DNA from: Flavobacteriaceae bacterium
GTDB taxonomy: Bacteria > Bacteroidota > Bacteroidia > Flavobacteriales > Flavobacteriaceae
DNA length: 64,000 nt
Reading direction: 5' to 3'
Assembly: GCA_031277535.1 (NCBI GenBank)
Contig: JAITMD010000005.1
Location: forward strand, 362,458-426,457
Below, piece by piece: positions 36,910 to 46,500 of this stretch. The position numbers were made by a program, and so were the translations under genes. Positions within the stretch are counted from its first letter, which is position 1. Each line of letters opens with the position of its first letter. Under the pieces are notes generated by a model that worked only from the letters and a program-made list of their open reading frames with translations, had not been told where the DNA came from and did not search any database.

Positions 36910-36950
36910 AAAAAAGTACTTGAATAACTGTTATTCAAGTACTTTTTTTT
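36910..36950. terminator. Bidirectional terminator after purC
   Basis: A perfect stem of about 20 bp: A-run, GTACTTGAATAAC, loop, then the complement and T-run. Confidence 0.9.
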
Positions 36951-36970
36951 AAATTATATCTCTTAAAAAA

Positions 36971-37654
36971 CTATCCTAAGAAAGCTTTTTCTAATTCTAA
37001 TGGAGTAATATATTGTCCATCTTTGTATACTCTCATATTACCTCCTGATATCTCATCAATCAAAATAATATCATTAGTAGCAGCATCTCTACCAAACTCT
37101 AACTTAATATCATAAAGTTCTAAGTTTTTAGTTGCCAATTCTTCTTTAATAATATTACAAATTGTTTTTGTAGCCTCTTTTAAAATAGCATACTCCTCTT
37201 TTGACAAGATTCCCAACATTGCTAAAGTATCATCAGAAATAGTAGGATCTCCTCTTTCATCATCCTTAATTGTTACTTCTACCAAGCTATCCAATTTATC
37301 TCCTTCTTGGCAATATGCTCCATAACGTCTCAAGAAACTACCTACAGCTCTATATCTACAGATTACTTCCAATCCTTTTCCGAAAGTAACTGCCTCTTTT
37401 ACTACCATAGAAACCTCATCTAAATCAGCTGACACATAATGTGTAGCAATTCCTTTTGATGCGATTACTTCAAAAAAGTGCTTTGTCATTCTCAATCCAC
37501 TCTTTCCAGCTCCTTCAATAGTTAATCCTACTGTATTTGCTCCTGGATCAAAAACACCATTTTCCCCTGTTACATCATCTTTAAACTTTAATAGCACTTG
37601 ATTGTTTGAAAGACTATATACATCTTTTGTCTTTCCTTGATACTTTAAATTCAT
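36971..37654 (-). CDS. purC: SAICAR synthetase
   Basis: 227 residues, close to the family's 235-240. It makes SAICAR from CAIR and aspartate with ATP in purine synthesis. YQGKTKDVYSLSNNQVLLKFKDDVT holds the ATP-binding start, CRYRAVGSFLRRYG is the conserved central signature, and KLEFGRDAATNDIILIDEI is the late metal/ATP motif. A perfect TATTTTTG -7 word (37681-37688, minus strand) lies 27 bases before the start. Not next to other pur genes. Confidence 0.93.
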   Translation of the reverse strand: MNLKYQGKTKDVYSLSNNQVLLKFKDDVTGENGVFDPGANTVGLTIEGAGKSGLRMTKHFFEVIASKGIATHYVSADLDEVSMVVKEAVTFGKGLEVICRYRAVGSFLRRYGAYCQEGDKLDSLVEVTIKDDERGDPTISDDTLAMLGILSKEEYAILKEATKTICNIIKEELATKNLELYDIKLEFGRDAATNDIILIDEISGGNMRVYKDGQYITPLELEKAFLG

Positions 37655-37851
37655 TGTATTAGTGTGTTGTTATTAAGTCTCAAAAATAAGACAAAACAAT
37701 TGATATAACCACGTCAAAAACAAAGAAAATATGCAATTCATCTACCTTACAATATTTTGAATATTTTACCTTCCAAATTCACAATACTTTTCTTTCAAAA
37801 CCTTCTAATGTGAATGTGAATTAACAAAAACACAATGAGTCAGAAGATAGA

Positions 37852-38688
37852 CTACTTCACTGTTTTACTCAATTCCCAACTAACAATAAGTTGTTTTTTT
37901 TCTGGTCCCCACATATATCCTCCCAAAAGACCTGTTTGTTGTATCACTCGATGACAAGGAATAAGCACAGCTACAGGGTTCTTACCAATAGCTGTTCCTA
38001 CTGCTCTGCTTGCCCCTGGATTGCCCAATTGATTAGCCAATTGCCCATAAGTAGTCAATCTACCTTCTGGTATTTGCAATAATGCTTCCCACACTTTCAA
38101 CTGAAAAGGAGTTCCTTTTAAATGAAGTTTTATTTGACTCAAATCACCTTGTCTATTCAAAATATCACTTACTTGATGATGTATCTCTTGTTGCTTTTCT
38201 ATCACTGTTGCATTGCGAAAATCATAACGTATACGCTCTAACCCATCATTTTCTTCTGTCACAAAAGCAATATGACATATCCCTTTTGTCGTAGAAGCAA
38301 CCACAATGGGGCCAAATACAGTATCCCAATAACTATATTCTATCTGCAACGACTCTCCTCCTCTATCATATTCAGCAGGTGTCATCCCTTCTATAGAGAC
38401 AAACATATCATGCAATCGACTACTACTGCTTAATCCTACCTCATCTGCCACATCAAATAAGGTATTGGCTATTTTTTCTTTCATTACATACTTGGCATAA
38501 TTCAAAGTAATATATTTTAAAAATTGCTTTGGACTACTTCCTACCCACTCCGTAAACAAACGTTGAAAATGAGATTCGCTCAACCCTACTGCTGCCGCAA
38601 TTTCACCTAAATTAGGTTGCTTATAGTGATTTGCAATGATATAGGCAATTGCTTCTTTTGCTATTTCATATTGTTTATTTACTTCCAT
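37852..38688 (-). CDS. AraC helix-turn-helix fused to O6-alkylguanine-DNA alkyltransferase
   Basis: 278 residues. Residues about 5-105 are an AraC-type DNA-binding domain (EIAAAVGLSESHFQRLFTEW). Residues about 115-275 are the alkyltransferase: the acceptor Cys245 is in IPCHRV and the GASRAVGTAIGKNP motif precedes it. The fusion resembles Ada but lacks its N-terminal zinc domain with the methyl-phosphotriester Cys, so the usual switch of Ada is missing. It likely repairs O6-methylguanine in the cytoplasm and may regulate in another way. Divergent from the tetR efflux operon. Confidence 0.85.
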   Translation of the reverse strand: MEVNKQYEIAKEAIAYIIANHYKQPNLGEIAAAVGLSESHFQRLFTEWVGSSPKQFLKYITLNYAKYVMKEKIANTLFDVADEVGLSSSSRLHDMFVSIEGMTPAEYDRGGESLQIEYSYWDTVFGPIVVASTTKGICHIAFVTEENDGLERIRYDFRNATVIEKQQEIHHQVSDILNRQGDLSQIKLHLKGTPFQLKVWEALLQIPEGRLTTYGQLANQLGNPGASRAVGTAIGKNPVAVLIPCHRVIQQTGLLGGYMWGPEKKQLIVSWELSKTVK

Positions 38689-38880
38689 AACCTTCCTTTT
38701 TTATCACTATACAAAGAAATACATTCTACGTATTCCAAACAATCCATTTCTTGCTATTATACTATTTACTTCTAAAATACAGAAAATCAATTATTTAATA
38801 ATTACATTAAAACCAATCAAACATACAAATAATTAAATTAAACTTATTATATATAAAAATAATTAAGAAAAATGTAATAA

Positions 38881-38905
38881 CTAATTAAACGTTTGTTTAG
38901 TTTTG
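38881..38905 (+). promoter_or_regulatory. Operator and -7 element of the tetR-efflux operon
   Basis: A palindrome CTAA-nn-AAACGTTT-nn-TTAG spans exactly 38881-38900 (16 of 20 positions symmetric). It overlaps the perfect -7 word TAGTTTTG at 38898-38905, 26 bases before the tetR ATG. A repressor bound here would block RNA polymerase. Confidence 0.65.
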
Positions 38906-38930
38906 TACTCTGAAAAAGAAAAAGTACGCT

Positions 38931-39563
38931 ATGGCATTAAATGAGAAACAAAGAGAAATATTACTGGTTGCAGAAGAACTATTCTCTCAAAAAGGAATAG
39001 ATGGAACAAGTATTCGTGATATATCAAAAGCAGCAGGAGTCAATGTTGCTATGATTAACTACTACTTTGGTTCAAAAGATGCCATGATTGTTGCTCTCTT
39101 CGGAATAAGACTCAGAAGAACAAGAGAAAAGTTATTAATCTTAACAGATGATACTAACCTAAATCCAATGGATAAACTATTGGCTTTTGTAGAGCATTTA
39201 ATTACAGTACAATTGAAAAATGCTGATTTTCACATTATTCTAATGGGGCATTTATCTAAAAGAGATACAAACCCAAAAATATGTGATGGTATTACCTTAT
39301 TGCAACACGAAATACTCGAAATTATTAAAGGTTTCATAGAAGAAGGTCATGCTTCAGGACTATTTCAAGCCAAGCCAGACCCTATTGCCTTTCTTGTTTT
39401 CGCTTTAGGTACCATCAGTTATTTAATACACCACGAACAGACTTTAACAGCCTACTGGGGTATTGGAGATCACGAAGAATATAGTTTGCACGTCAAACAA
39501 CAAATATATCCTTACATCATAACATCATTTAAAGCTATATTAATGTACAATGAGCAAAAGTAA
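38931..39563 (+). CDS. TetR/AcrR-family repressor of the efflux operon
   Basis: 210 residues. The N-terminal helix-turn-helix is clear (EELFSQKGIDGTSIRDISKAAGVNVAMINYYFGSKD). The C-terminal ligand domain is helical and variable. It overlaps the outer-membrane factor gene by 14 bases and lies in front of the three pump genes, so it most likely represses them through the palindrome upstream. Confidence 0.92.
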   Translation: MALNEKQREILLVAEELFSQKGIDGTSIRDISKAAGVNVAMINYYFGSKDAMIVALFGIRLRRTREKLLILTDDTNLNPMDKLLAFVEHLITVQLKNADFHIILMGHLSKRDTNPKICDGITLLQHEILEIIKGFIEEGHASGLFQAKPDPIAFLVFALGTISYLIHHEQTLTAYWGIGDHEEYSLHVKQQIYPYIITSFKAILMYNEQK

Positions 39564-40872
39564 TTATATCTTACTCGCTACATTCTTTGCTTGCAGCTTA
39601 TGGGCACAAGAACCCGATAAAAAGCCACTAACTATAGACCAAGCTATTGGACTATGTTTGCAAAATAGCAAAGAAATAAAAAAGGCTTCAACAACAAAAG
39701 AAGCTTCTAAATTACAAATCAATAGTGCAAAAAATTTGTACTATCCTAAAGTAGAATTATCAGGTACTTATCTTCATTTATTTAGTGGAGCAAATGTTGA
39801 TCTAAAAGTACCTATACCAACACCAAGTACAAGTTCTACGCATGAACAAGCTCCACTAAATCCAGAATATATGGCGATGGCGCAAGCAAATGTAAGCATG
39901 CCTTTATTCAGCGGATTTAAAATTAGAAATGCTGTAAAGCAAAGCCAACAAGCTTATGAGATGGCTGAAATAAACTCACAAGCAGTAACAGAAAACACAG
40001 TATGGGAAACTATTAATCTATACTTTGCTCTTTACAAAACACAGCGCTCTATTGAGATTTTAAAAGAAAATCACAAACGTGCAATCCAACGTACAAAAGA
40101 CCTACAAAACTTCTTAAATAATGGTCTTATTGCGCGCAATGATTTTCTAAGAGCACAATTACAAGAAGCCAATGTTGAACTTTCACTACAAGAAACAGAA
40201 ATGGCTTTCAAAAACATCAATATGCGATTGAATACCATATTAGAGTTGCCTCTTAATGAAAAAATAGAGGTACAACCAATCAAAACAATTGATGTATTGC
40301 CAAATGCAGAGACAACAGTAGAAAACAGAAGAGACATTCAACGTGCTGAGAAAAATGTTGAATTAGCACAACGCAACATTCAAATCAATCGTGCCAATTA
40401 CTATCCTTCTTTAGCTTTAACTGGTGGGTACACTGCTTTTACGTTAGACAAAGTAATGGAAATGACTAATGCAACGATGATTGGTGTAGGTCTTAAATAT
40501 GACCTTACCTCTATTTTCAAAAACAGAACAGAGGTTAATATTGCAAAAACAAGAAAAGAAGAAGCGCAATACCAATTACAGCTAACAACAGATCACGCAA
40601 AAGTTGAATTACAAGAAGCTTTTAACAATTATGAGCTGACACTTCAAAAAAATAGTGTTCTAAGTAAAGCGTTAACTCAAGCGAATGAAAATTACCGCAT
40701 TGTAAAAGACAAATACGACAATGGCTTAGCCGATACAGATCAACTATTAGAAGCCGATGTACAACAATTACAATCACAAATAAATAGTATTATGGGAGAA
40801 GTAGATCAAACTTTGTCTTTATACCAATACGCATACAAAAAAGGAAACCTAACTGAATACATTGAAAAGTAA
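39550..40872 (+). CDS. TolC-family outer-membrane efflux channel
   Basis: 440 residues with a signal peptide (YILLATFFACSLWAQ). Two OEP repeats of long helices are visible: SKEIKKASTTKEASKLQINSAKNLYYPKVELSGTYL in the first and RAEKNVELAQRNIQINRANYYPSLALTGGY in the second. It forms the outer-membrane exit of the EmrAB-like pump encoded just downstream. Its stop lies one base before the adaptor ATG. Confidence 0.93.
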   Translation: MSKSNYILLATFFACSLWAQEPDKKPLTIDQAIGLCLQNSKEIKKASTTKEASKLQINSAKNLYYPKVELSGTYLHLFSGANVDLKVPIPTPSTSSTHEQAPLNPEYMAMAQANVSMPLFSGFKIRNAVKQSQQAYEMAEINSQAVTENTVWETINLYFALYKTQRSIEILKENHKRAIQRTKDLQNFLNNGLIARNDFLRAQLQEANVELSLQETEMAFKNINMRLNTILELPLNEKIEVQPIKTIDVLPNAETTVENRRDIQRAEKNVELAQRNIQINRANYYPSLALTGGYTAFTLDKVMEMTNATMIGVGLKYDLTSIFKNRTEVNIAKTRKEEAQYQLQLTTDHAKVELQEAFNNYELTLQKNSVLSKALTQANENYRIVKDKYDNGLADTDQLLEADVQQLQSQINSIMGEVDQTLSLYQYAYKKGNLTEYIEK

Positions 40873-40873
40873 T

Positions 40874-42019
40874 ATGGAAACAAACGATAAAAGCTCAAAA
40901 AAACAATTAAACATCAAGTTTATACTTATTCTTGGCGCATTAGTAGTATGCGGTGGTGGATATGGAATATACAAATACATACATGCTCAAGCACACGAAA
41001 CAACAGATGACGCGCAAGTAGAATCAAGAATAACTCCTATTGTTTCTAAAGTACAAGGATATATCCAAGAGGTATTAGTACACGACAACCAAATGGTTAA
41101 AAAAGGAGATGTATTATTGCGTTTAGACAATGCGGAGTTTGTTTTAAAAGTAGAACAAGCACAAGCGGCATACGATATAGCTGTGGGTCAATTAAAAATT
41201 GCTGAGGCTGGACAGAACACTACTATTTCAACAATTGCTTCATCAGAAGCTGGTGCAAGCACTGCTGTTGCAAATGTAGCTACTGCAAAAGCAACAATAG
41301 AAACAGCCAAAGTGCAATTGTGGAGAGCTAAAAATGACTTTGAACGTTATGAGAAGTTGTACAACAATCAATCAATCACAAAACAGCAATTTGAACAAGC
41401 AGTCGCTACAAAAGAAACAGCAGAACGTCAATTGCAAGTATTACAAGAACAATACAAAGCTGCACAAAAACAATCAATGGCTGTAGCACAACAAGTAAAC
41501 ATCAGCAAGTCGCAATCAAATGCTTCTTCTGCTCAAATAGAAGCTGCAAAAGCAGCTGTTAATCAAGCAAAAGCAAATTTAGACAATGCGAAGCTTTATT
41601 TATCTTATACAGAAATTACAGCAAAAGAGGATGGACAAGTTTCTAAAATAAACTTACAAATTGGTCAATTAATTCAACCAGGACAAAGCTTATTTAATAC
41701 CGTTCAAATTGATAATATCTGGGTAGTTGCTAATTTCAAAGAAACTCAATTAACAGATATGAGAGAAGGACAAACTGTTGTTATGCATGTAGATGCGTTT
41801 CCTAAACACGAATTTGAAGGAACAATCAATTCTATCTCTCCTGCTACTGGAGCCAAATTTGCATTATTGCCACCAGATAATGCTTCAGGTAACTTTGTAA
41901 AAACAGTACAACGCATACCTGTAAAAATTACATTTGCAAATGCAAAAGATGAAATGCGTCAATACATCAAACCAGGAATGAATGTAGAAGTAGATGTAAA
42001 CATTAAAAGCAATCGTTAA
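40874..42019 (+). CDS. EmrA/HlyD-family membrane-fusion protein
   Basis: 381 residues from the ATG at 40874; the longer frame starts with a TTG inside the tolC gene and is less likely. One inner-membrane helix (about 14-32), then the biotinyl-lipoyl-like part (VSKVQGYIQEVLVHDNQMVKKGDVLLRLD), a long Ala/Gln-rich coiled coil (about 90-225), and a second half (AKEDGQVSKINLQIGQLIQPG). It links the EmrB-like pump to the TolC-like channel. Typical of DHA2-type efflux. Confidence 0.92.
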   Translation: METNDKSSKKQLNIKFILILGALVVCGGGYGIYKYIHAQAHETTDDAQVESRITPIVSKVQGYIQEVLVHDNQMVKKGDVLLRLDNAEFVLKVEQAQAAYDIAVGQLKIAEAGQNTTISTIASSEAGASTAVANVATAKATIETAKVQLWRAKNDFERYEKLYNNQSITKQQFEQAVATKETAERQLQVLQEQYKAAQKQSMAVAQQVNISKSQSNASSAQIEAAKAAVNQAKANLDNAKLYLSYTEITAKEDGQVSKINLQIGQLIQPGQSLFNTVQIDNIWVVANFKETQLTDMREGQTVVMHVDAFPKHEFEGTINSISPATGAKFALLPPDNASGNFVKTVQRIPVKITFANAKDEMRQYIKPGMNVEVDVNIKSNR

Positions 42020-42030
42020 TTTCATTACGT

Positions 42031-43605
42031 ATGAGTGAAGAAAGTTTAGTCGAACATGGTTACAGACGTGTTGTTATTACCATAACAGCTATTCTATGTG
42101 CCTTGCTCGAAATCGTTGATACCACCATCGTAAACGTTGCCATGAATGATATGAAAGGTAGCTTAGGTGTATCACTTACTGATATTGCTTGGGTAGTTAC
42201 AGCGTATGCTATTGCCAATGTAATTGTAGTACCTATGACCAGCTGGTTGTCTCAACAATTTGGTCGACGCAATTACTTTGCTGCTTCTATCATTATCTTT
42301 ACAGTAGCCTCTTTCTTGTGTGGAAACTCTACTACTTTGTGGGAAATAATCTTATTCCGCTTTATCCAAGGTTTAGGTGGTGGTGCATTGTTAGTTACCT
42401 CACAAACAATTATTACAGAAAGTTATCCTATTGAAAAAAGAGGAGTTGCACAAGCTATTTATGGAATGGGAGTTATTGTAGGTCCTACATTAGGTCCACC
42501 ATTAGGAGGATATATTGTAGATAATTTCTCTTGGCCTTTTATCTTTTATATCAATGTACCTATTGGTATTATTGCTACTATACTAACATTGATGTATGTA
42601 CGCAGTCCAAGATATGCAGAAAAAAGCAAATTACACGAGGTTGACTTTGCAGGAATTATTCTATTAGCTATTGCTGTTGGATCATTACAATATGTATTAG
42701 AACACGGACAACAAGACGATTGGTTTGAAAACAGTACTATATTAACCCTGAGTATCACCAGTATTTTAGGTTTTATTTGTTTTGTTTGGAGAGAGCTTAC
42801 CTGTGATAAACCTATTGTGAATCTACGAGTATTAAAAGATTCCAATCTTGCTATAGGTACAATCTTATCATTTATTTTAGGTTTTGGTCTATATGGTTCT
42901 ACCTTTATTATTCCTATCTACACCCAATCTATCTTAGGATGGACAGCTACAGATGCAGGAATGTTATTAGTGCCAAGTTCTATCATGACTGCTTTGATGA
43001 TGCCGTTTATTGCGAGAATGTTACAACGTGGAGTACCTCCAAAGTATTTAGTTTCTGCCGGATTCTTTATCTTTTTTGTATATAGCTTCTGGGCACACAA
43101 TGTATTAAGTCCAGACACAGGAAGTGAGCACTTCTTTTGGCCATTAGTAGTCAGAGGAGTTGGTTTAGGTTTACTATTTGTACCTATCACTACCCTATCC
43201 TTATCCAATTTAAGAAACAAACAGATTGGAGAAGGTGCTGCCTTTACTGGAATGATGCGTCAATTGGGAGGATCATTTGGTATTGCTTTAATTACCACCT
43301 TCATTTCCCGTTGGTCTGTCAACCATCGTTTAGCGTTAGTAAGTCATTTAGATACTACTTCTATAGAAGTTCAAAACAGAGTAACAGCTTTGCAACAGAG
43401 CTTTATAGCAAAAGGTTTTACATATGATGAAGCCTTACAAAAAGCCTACACATTACTTGATTTTAGTGTGACTAAGCAAGCTACAGTACTTACGTATATG
43501 GATGTATTTATGTTCTTGGGAGTGCTGTTCCTTATATGTATTCCATTTATATTATACTTTATCAAAAAAGGTGCAGGTAAAATAATTGCTGGAGCAGGAC
43601 ATTAA
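42031..43605 (+). CDS. DHA2-family MFS drug efflux pump (EmrB-like)
   Basis: 524 residues, fourteen predicted membrane helices. DHA2 features: LEIVDTTIVNVAMNDM in helix 1, LSQQFGRRNYF (motif A), RFIQGLGGGALLV (motif B) and GMGVIVGPTLGPPLGGYIVDN (motif C). It exports hydrophobic compounds by proton exchange through the adaptor and the TolC-like channel. The start is 11 bases after the adaptor stop. The last gene of the operon. Confidence 0.93.
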   Translation: MSEESLVEHGYRRVVITITAILCALLEIVDTTIVNVAMNDMKGSLGVSLTDIAWVVTAYAIANVIVVPMTSWLSQQFGRRNYFAASIIIFTVASFLCGNSTTLWEIILFRFIQGLGGGALLVTSQTIITESYPIEKRGVAQAIYGMGVIVGPTLGPPLGGYIVDNFSWPFIFYINVPIGIIATILTLMYVRSPRYAEKSKLHEVDFAGIILLAIAVGSLQYVLEHGQQDDWFENSTILTLSITSILGFICFVWRELTCDKPIVNLRVLKDSNLAIGTILSFILGFGLYGSTFIIPIYTQSILGWTATDAGMLLVPSSIMTALMMPFIARMLQRGVPPKYLVSAGFFIFFVYSFWAHNVLSPDTGSEHFFWPLVVRGVGLGLLFVPITTLSLSNLRNKQIGEGAAFTGMMRQLGGSFGIALITTFISRWSVNHRLALVSHLDTTSIEVQNRVTALQQSFIAKGFTYDEALQKAYTLLDFSVTKQATVLTYMDVFMFLGVLFLICIPFILYFIKKGAGKIIAGAGH

Positions 43606-43664
43606 TAAAATAACTCAACCAAAAAATACATTTGATCAATACATTATTGTACAAATACATAAGT

Positions 43665-43700
43665 AACAGGAAGCCCCAAAAAGGCTTCCTGTTCTATTTT
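43665..43700 (+). terminator. Terminator of the efflux operon
   Basis: AACAGGAAGCC (43665-43675) pairs with GGCTTCCTGTT (43682-43692), T-rich after. Confidence 0.85.
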
Positions 43701-43831
43701 TACACAACTAATTCAGATAATTTACAAAGAATATATTTCATTGTTTATGTTTTAAAAACAATCCTCTTTATTCCTTCAAGATATAGGTACATAATTTGTG
43801 TGATTACAAACATAATCTTCAAACTAACACA

Positions 43832-44305
43832 ATGCTGCGTCTCTCTATTTTATTTCTTAGTATCAGTTTTACACTTGTTGCTTTTACGCAAAACAGTTCT
43901 ATCTATTCCAGTGCCTATCGTCCCTATTCCTTAAATGAAAAAAACTTAATACGCATCAACACACAAGAGCAAGACTCTATTCAATACCTTATCCCCTACA
44001 AAGACCTACTCAAAGAAACTACCACTTATTTTAAAGCCTATATTCCTTCTTTATTACCTTTTAAAGAAATAGAAATAATAGAGAATCAAAATCATTACTA
44101 CTTAGTACAACATAACAAAACACATACAGTTATCAGTTATTTACATCCCACTATACGCCCTGATATAACAGATGCAATATTCTTAATTTTAGGTTCCAAT
44201 CATTGTATTGTACCAATTAATCACCCTCTCTGCTATCCAGGTTTACAACCACACACTTGTATAATGAAACAACCCTATTGTGAAAAATTAGATACTAAAA
44301 GATAA
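43832..44305 (+). CDS. Small secreted protein of unknown function
   Basis: 157 residues from the ATG at 43832, chosen because it gives a signal peptide at once (LRLSILFLSISFTLVAFTQ). An upstream ATG at 43796 would add 12 residues before it. Four cysteines cluster near the end (HCIV, LCYPG, HTCIM, YCEK), possibly disulfide-linked. I do not recognise a family. Convergent with the barrel genes. Confidence 0.6.
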   Translation: MLRLSILFLSISFTLVAFTQNSSIYSSAYRPYSLNEKNLIRINTQEQDSIQYLIPYKDLLKETTTYFKAYIPSLLPFKEIEIIENQNHYYLVQHNKTHTVISYLHPTIRPDITDAIFLILGSNHCIVPINHPLCYPGLQPHTCIMKQPYCEKLDTKR

Positions 44306-44328
44306 TATGAGTCCCTCATACTGTTTCA

Positions 44329-44356
44329 AAAAAAAACCACAGTTTTTCAACTGTGG
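44329..44356 (-). terminator. Terminator of the first barrel gene
   Basis: CCACAGTT (44337-44344) pairs with AACTGTGG (44349-44356); on the minus strand a long T-run follows. Confidence 0.85.
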
Positions 44357-44386
44357 CACATATGCTTTTTAAAAATTCAAATCGTA

Positions 44387-45004
44387 TTAAAACTTATATC
44401 CTACAGATAACTGAAGCGCTCTATTTTTAATATTTTTACTTCCTGCCTCATTTATCTTCTGCAAACCTAAATTATATCTTGCTTCAAAAAACAAACCATT
44501 AGGTAATGCATAAGCAGCTCCCATATTTAAACCATAATCCACTTTTTTAGGAGAAGTTTCTGGATCCAAATAACTATCCCTTGCAGTCACACCAAATATT
44601 GAATTATCCTTTACTAAAAACCCCACCTGAGGCCCTGCTTCTACACTTAATCCCTCTATCAAATAGTATTTTGCCATAATAGGCACATACACATAACTCA
44701 AAGTAACTACTTTCAAAAAACTCTCCTCCATAGTATAACTATCTGTAGAAGAATAGATTGTTCCTTCTTGTTTCACTCCTTGTCTTACATAGAGTAATTC
44801 AGGTTGCACAGAAAACTTCTCTGTAAACTTAAGTTCCGTAAACACTCCAAGATGAATATCTTTATGCAGTTTTGCATCATCCAAATCACTTAGAGTAGCC
44901 AAAGTAAGTCCTCCTTTTACCCCATACTTCATTTTAGGCACTTGCGCTTCAACAATAGTACTAACACCTACTAAAGTGATAATAAACAATAGAATATTTT
45001 TCAT
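44387..45004 (-). CDS. Outer-membrane beta-barrel protein (PorT-like)
   Basis: 205 residues with a signal peptide (NILLFIITLVGVSTIVEA). Alternating hydrophobic strands start YGVKGGLTLATL and KFSVQPELLYVRQG; the chain ends in the barrel signature LQLSVGYKF. Eight strands fit the length. It is a paralog of the gene at 45187; both share SVQPELLY/SIQPELLY, VPIMAKYY and the last strand. Function unknown. Confidence 0.85.
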   Translation of the reverse strand: MKNILLFIITLVGVSTIVEAQVPKMKYGVKGGLTLATLSDLDDAKLHKDIHLGVFTELKFTEKFSVQPELLYVRQGVKQEGTIYSSTDSYTMEESFLKVVTLSYVYVPIMAKYYLIEGLSVEAGPQVGFLVKDNSIFGVTARDSYLDPETSPKKVDYGLNMGAAYALPNGLFFEARYNLGLQKINEAGSKNIKNRALQLSVGYKF

Positions 45005-45027
45005 TATGTTACTTTTTTAAATCAAAA

Positions 45028-45058
45028 GCAAGATAGTCTATTTTGAAAATATTAACAA
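45028..45058 (-). promoter_or_regulatory. Promoter of the 44387 barrel gene
   Basis: Minus strand TTG (45056-45058), 20-base gap, TATCTTGC (45028-45035), a near match to TTG-N17..23-TAnnTTTG. Confidence 0.45.
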
Positions 45059-45120
45059 AAATAATTAGTTACATATTCACACAACATACTGAATAAAAAA
45101 CTATACTTCAAATAATTAAA

Positions 45121-45158
45121 ACAAAAAAGCACCACAGTAATTCAACTGCAATGCTTTT
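45121..45158 (-). terminator. Terminator of the 45187 barrel gene
   Basis: Imperfect AAAAGCA / TGCTTTT hairpin with an inner CAGT/ACTG pair. Confidence 0.5.
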
Positions 45159-45186
45159 ATTATATTTAAAATAAAGTAATTTACTT

Positions 45187-45861
45187 TTAGAATTTGTATC
45201 CTACTGATAGTTGGAATACTCCATTTTTAACTTTATTATCACCTTTGTTTACTTTGGTTAACCCTAAATTATAACGTGCATCAAAGAAAAGTCCCATTGG
45301 CAATTCATATCCAGCACCAAAATTTACACCAAAATCAACTGACTTAGTATCTTTCTTCAAATCATCATTCAATCCATATGCCTCTTTAATATCATCATCA
45401 GTGATATTAGCATTTGTACCACTTATTGAAAAACTATCTAATTTTGTTTTTGCTGAAGTTAAAAAGCCTATTTGTGGACCAGCTTGTATACTTAGACCAT
45501 CTATTACATAATATTTTGCCATAATAGGCACATTAATGTAATCTATTTTTGTAAAAGTATTAACATTGACTGCTACTCCATAATCGCTTTCAGATATTTT
45601 ATTTTTTGCTCCTTGTGTAGAATACAATAATTCTGGTTGAATAGAAAATTTTTCATTAATAAAGATTTCTGCTAATACACCAATATGAAAACCAGTTTTC
45701 ATACTACTTGATATTTCAATTCCATCCTCATTAGAATTTAAATTACTCAAATTAGAGAAGTTAACCCCAGCTTTAGCTCCCAATTTAATGTCTGGAGTTT
45801 GTGCGTTTGCTGTAAAAGCGAATGCTCCGATCGCCAATACACTTAAAACAATCTTTTTCAT
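45187..45861 (-). CDS. Outer-membrane beta-barrel protein, paralog of the preceding one
   Basis: 224 residues with a signal peptide (IVLSVLAIGAFAFTANA). The barrel pattern is the same as in its neighbour (LGAKAGVNFSNL, KFSIQPELLYSTQG, VPIMAKYYVIDGLSIQAGPQIG, GVFQLSVGYKF), but one loop (about residues 130-165) is longer. Each gene has its own promoter and terminator, so this is a tandem duplication with separate control. Function unknown. Confidence 0.87.
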   Translation of the reverse strand: MKKIVLSVLAIGAFAFTANAQTPDIKLGAKAGVNFSNLSNLNSNEDGIEISSSMKTGFHIGVLAEIFINEKFSIQPELLYSTQGAKNKISESDYGVAVNVNTFTKIDYINVPIMAKYYVIDGLSIQAGPQIGFLTSAKTKLDSFSISGTNANITDDDIKEAYGLNDDLKKDTKSVDFGVNFGAGYELPMGLFFDARYNLGLTKVNKGDNKVKNGVFQLSVGYKF

Positions 45862-45887
45862 AAATAAATATGTTTAAATATTTTCGA

Positions 45888-45918
45888 CAAATATACGTGT
45901 TTTACACTTTTAAAACAA
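45888..45918 (-). promoter_or_regulatory. Promoter of the 45187 barrel gene
   Basis: Minus strand TTG (45916-45918), 20-base gap, perfect TATATTTG (45888-45895). A full match to the Bacteroidota consensus. Confidence 0.7.
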
Positions 45919-46488
45919 TTTAACACTCCTTTTTATTAAAAACAAATAGCATAAAAACACAAAAACAACAAAAAAATCACATAAAAAACAAACCATTCAA
46001 CAAAATAATAATTCAAAAAGAAATAATTTATTTTTAACACAAAATTATTGCTTTTTATGCATGACATTTTTTAACAAAATACTTTAATACATCTCTTATT
46101 TCTATTAATTACCCTTTATATTAAAATTCCGCAATAAAATTTAATCTGATTACAGTCTTAAAACACTTCTAAACACACCTACTTATCAAACTTCTGAAGA
46201 TCGTCTCTGTTTTTATAAACAATATGCAATAAAAAGCAGATTAGAATCTCATTTTCTCACCATAAAAAGGAAATAAACCCAATATTTTCACAAAAACAAA
46301 GGAATTGCAATCTATTTTTCATCAAACTTTCGCAAAAGTATTTTGATTATAGTAGTTATTTTAAACAAAAATAGAAAAGACATTCCAAATATTAACAGCA
46401 AAGATTATTACATTCACAAAAACACGTTCATCCCTTATATTTAGGTAGATTTTAAGGAATATAATTAGTTTAAGAATGCGACTTTTAA
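45919..46488. other. AT-rich spacer before the candidate ncRNA
   Basis: About 570 bp of very AT-rich DNA. No gene and no clear repeat was seen. Confidence 0.5.
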
Positions 46489-46496
46489 TAATTTTG
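46489..46496 (+). promoter_or_regulatory. -7 element of the candidate ncRNA
   Basis: A perfect TAATTTTG, 4 bases before the first hairpin of the RNA. The -33 part is weak. Confidence 0.55.
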
Positions 46497-46500
46497 TTTA

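Noticed and set aside
40862..40873. Earlier start of the EmrA-like gene
   Set aside because: It is a TTG within the tolC gene; the ATG at 40874 follows the tolC stop directly.
45919..46488. A gene in the AT-rich spacer
   Set aside because: No frame of useful length and no coding pattern was found.
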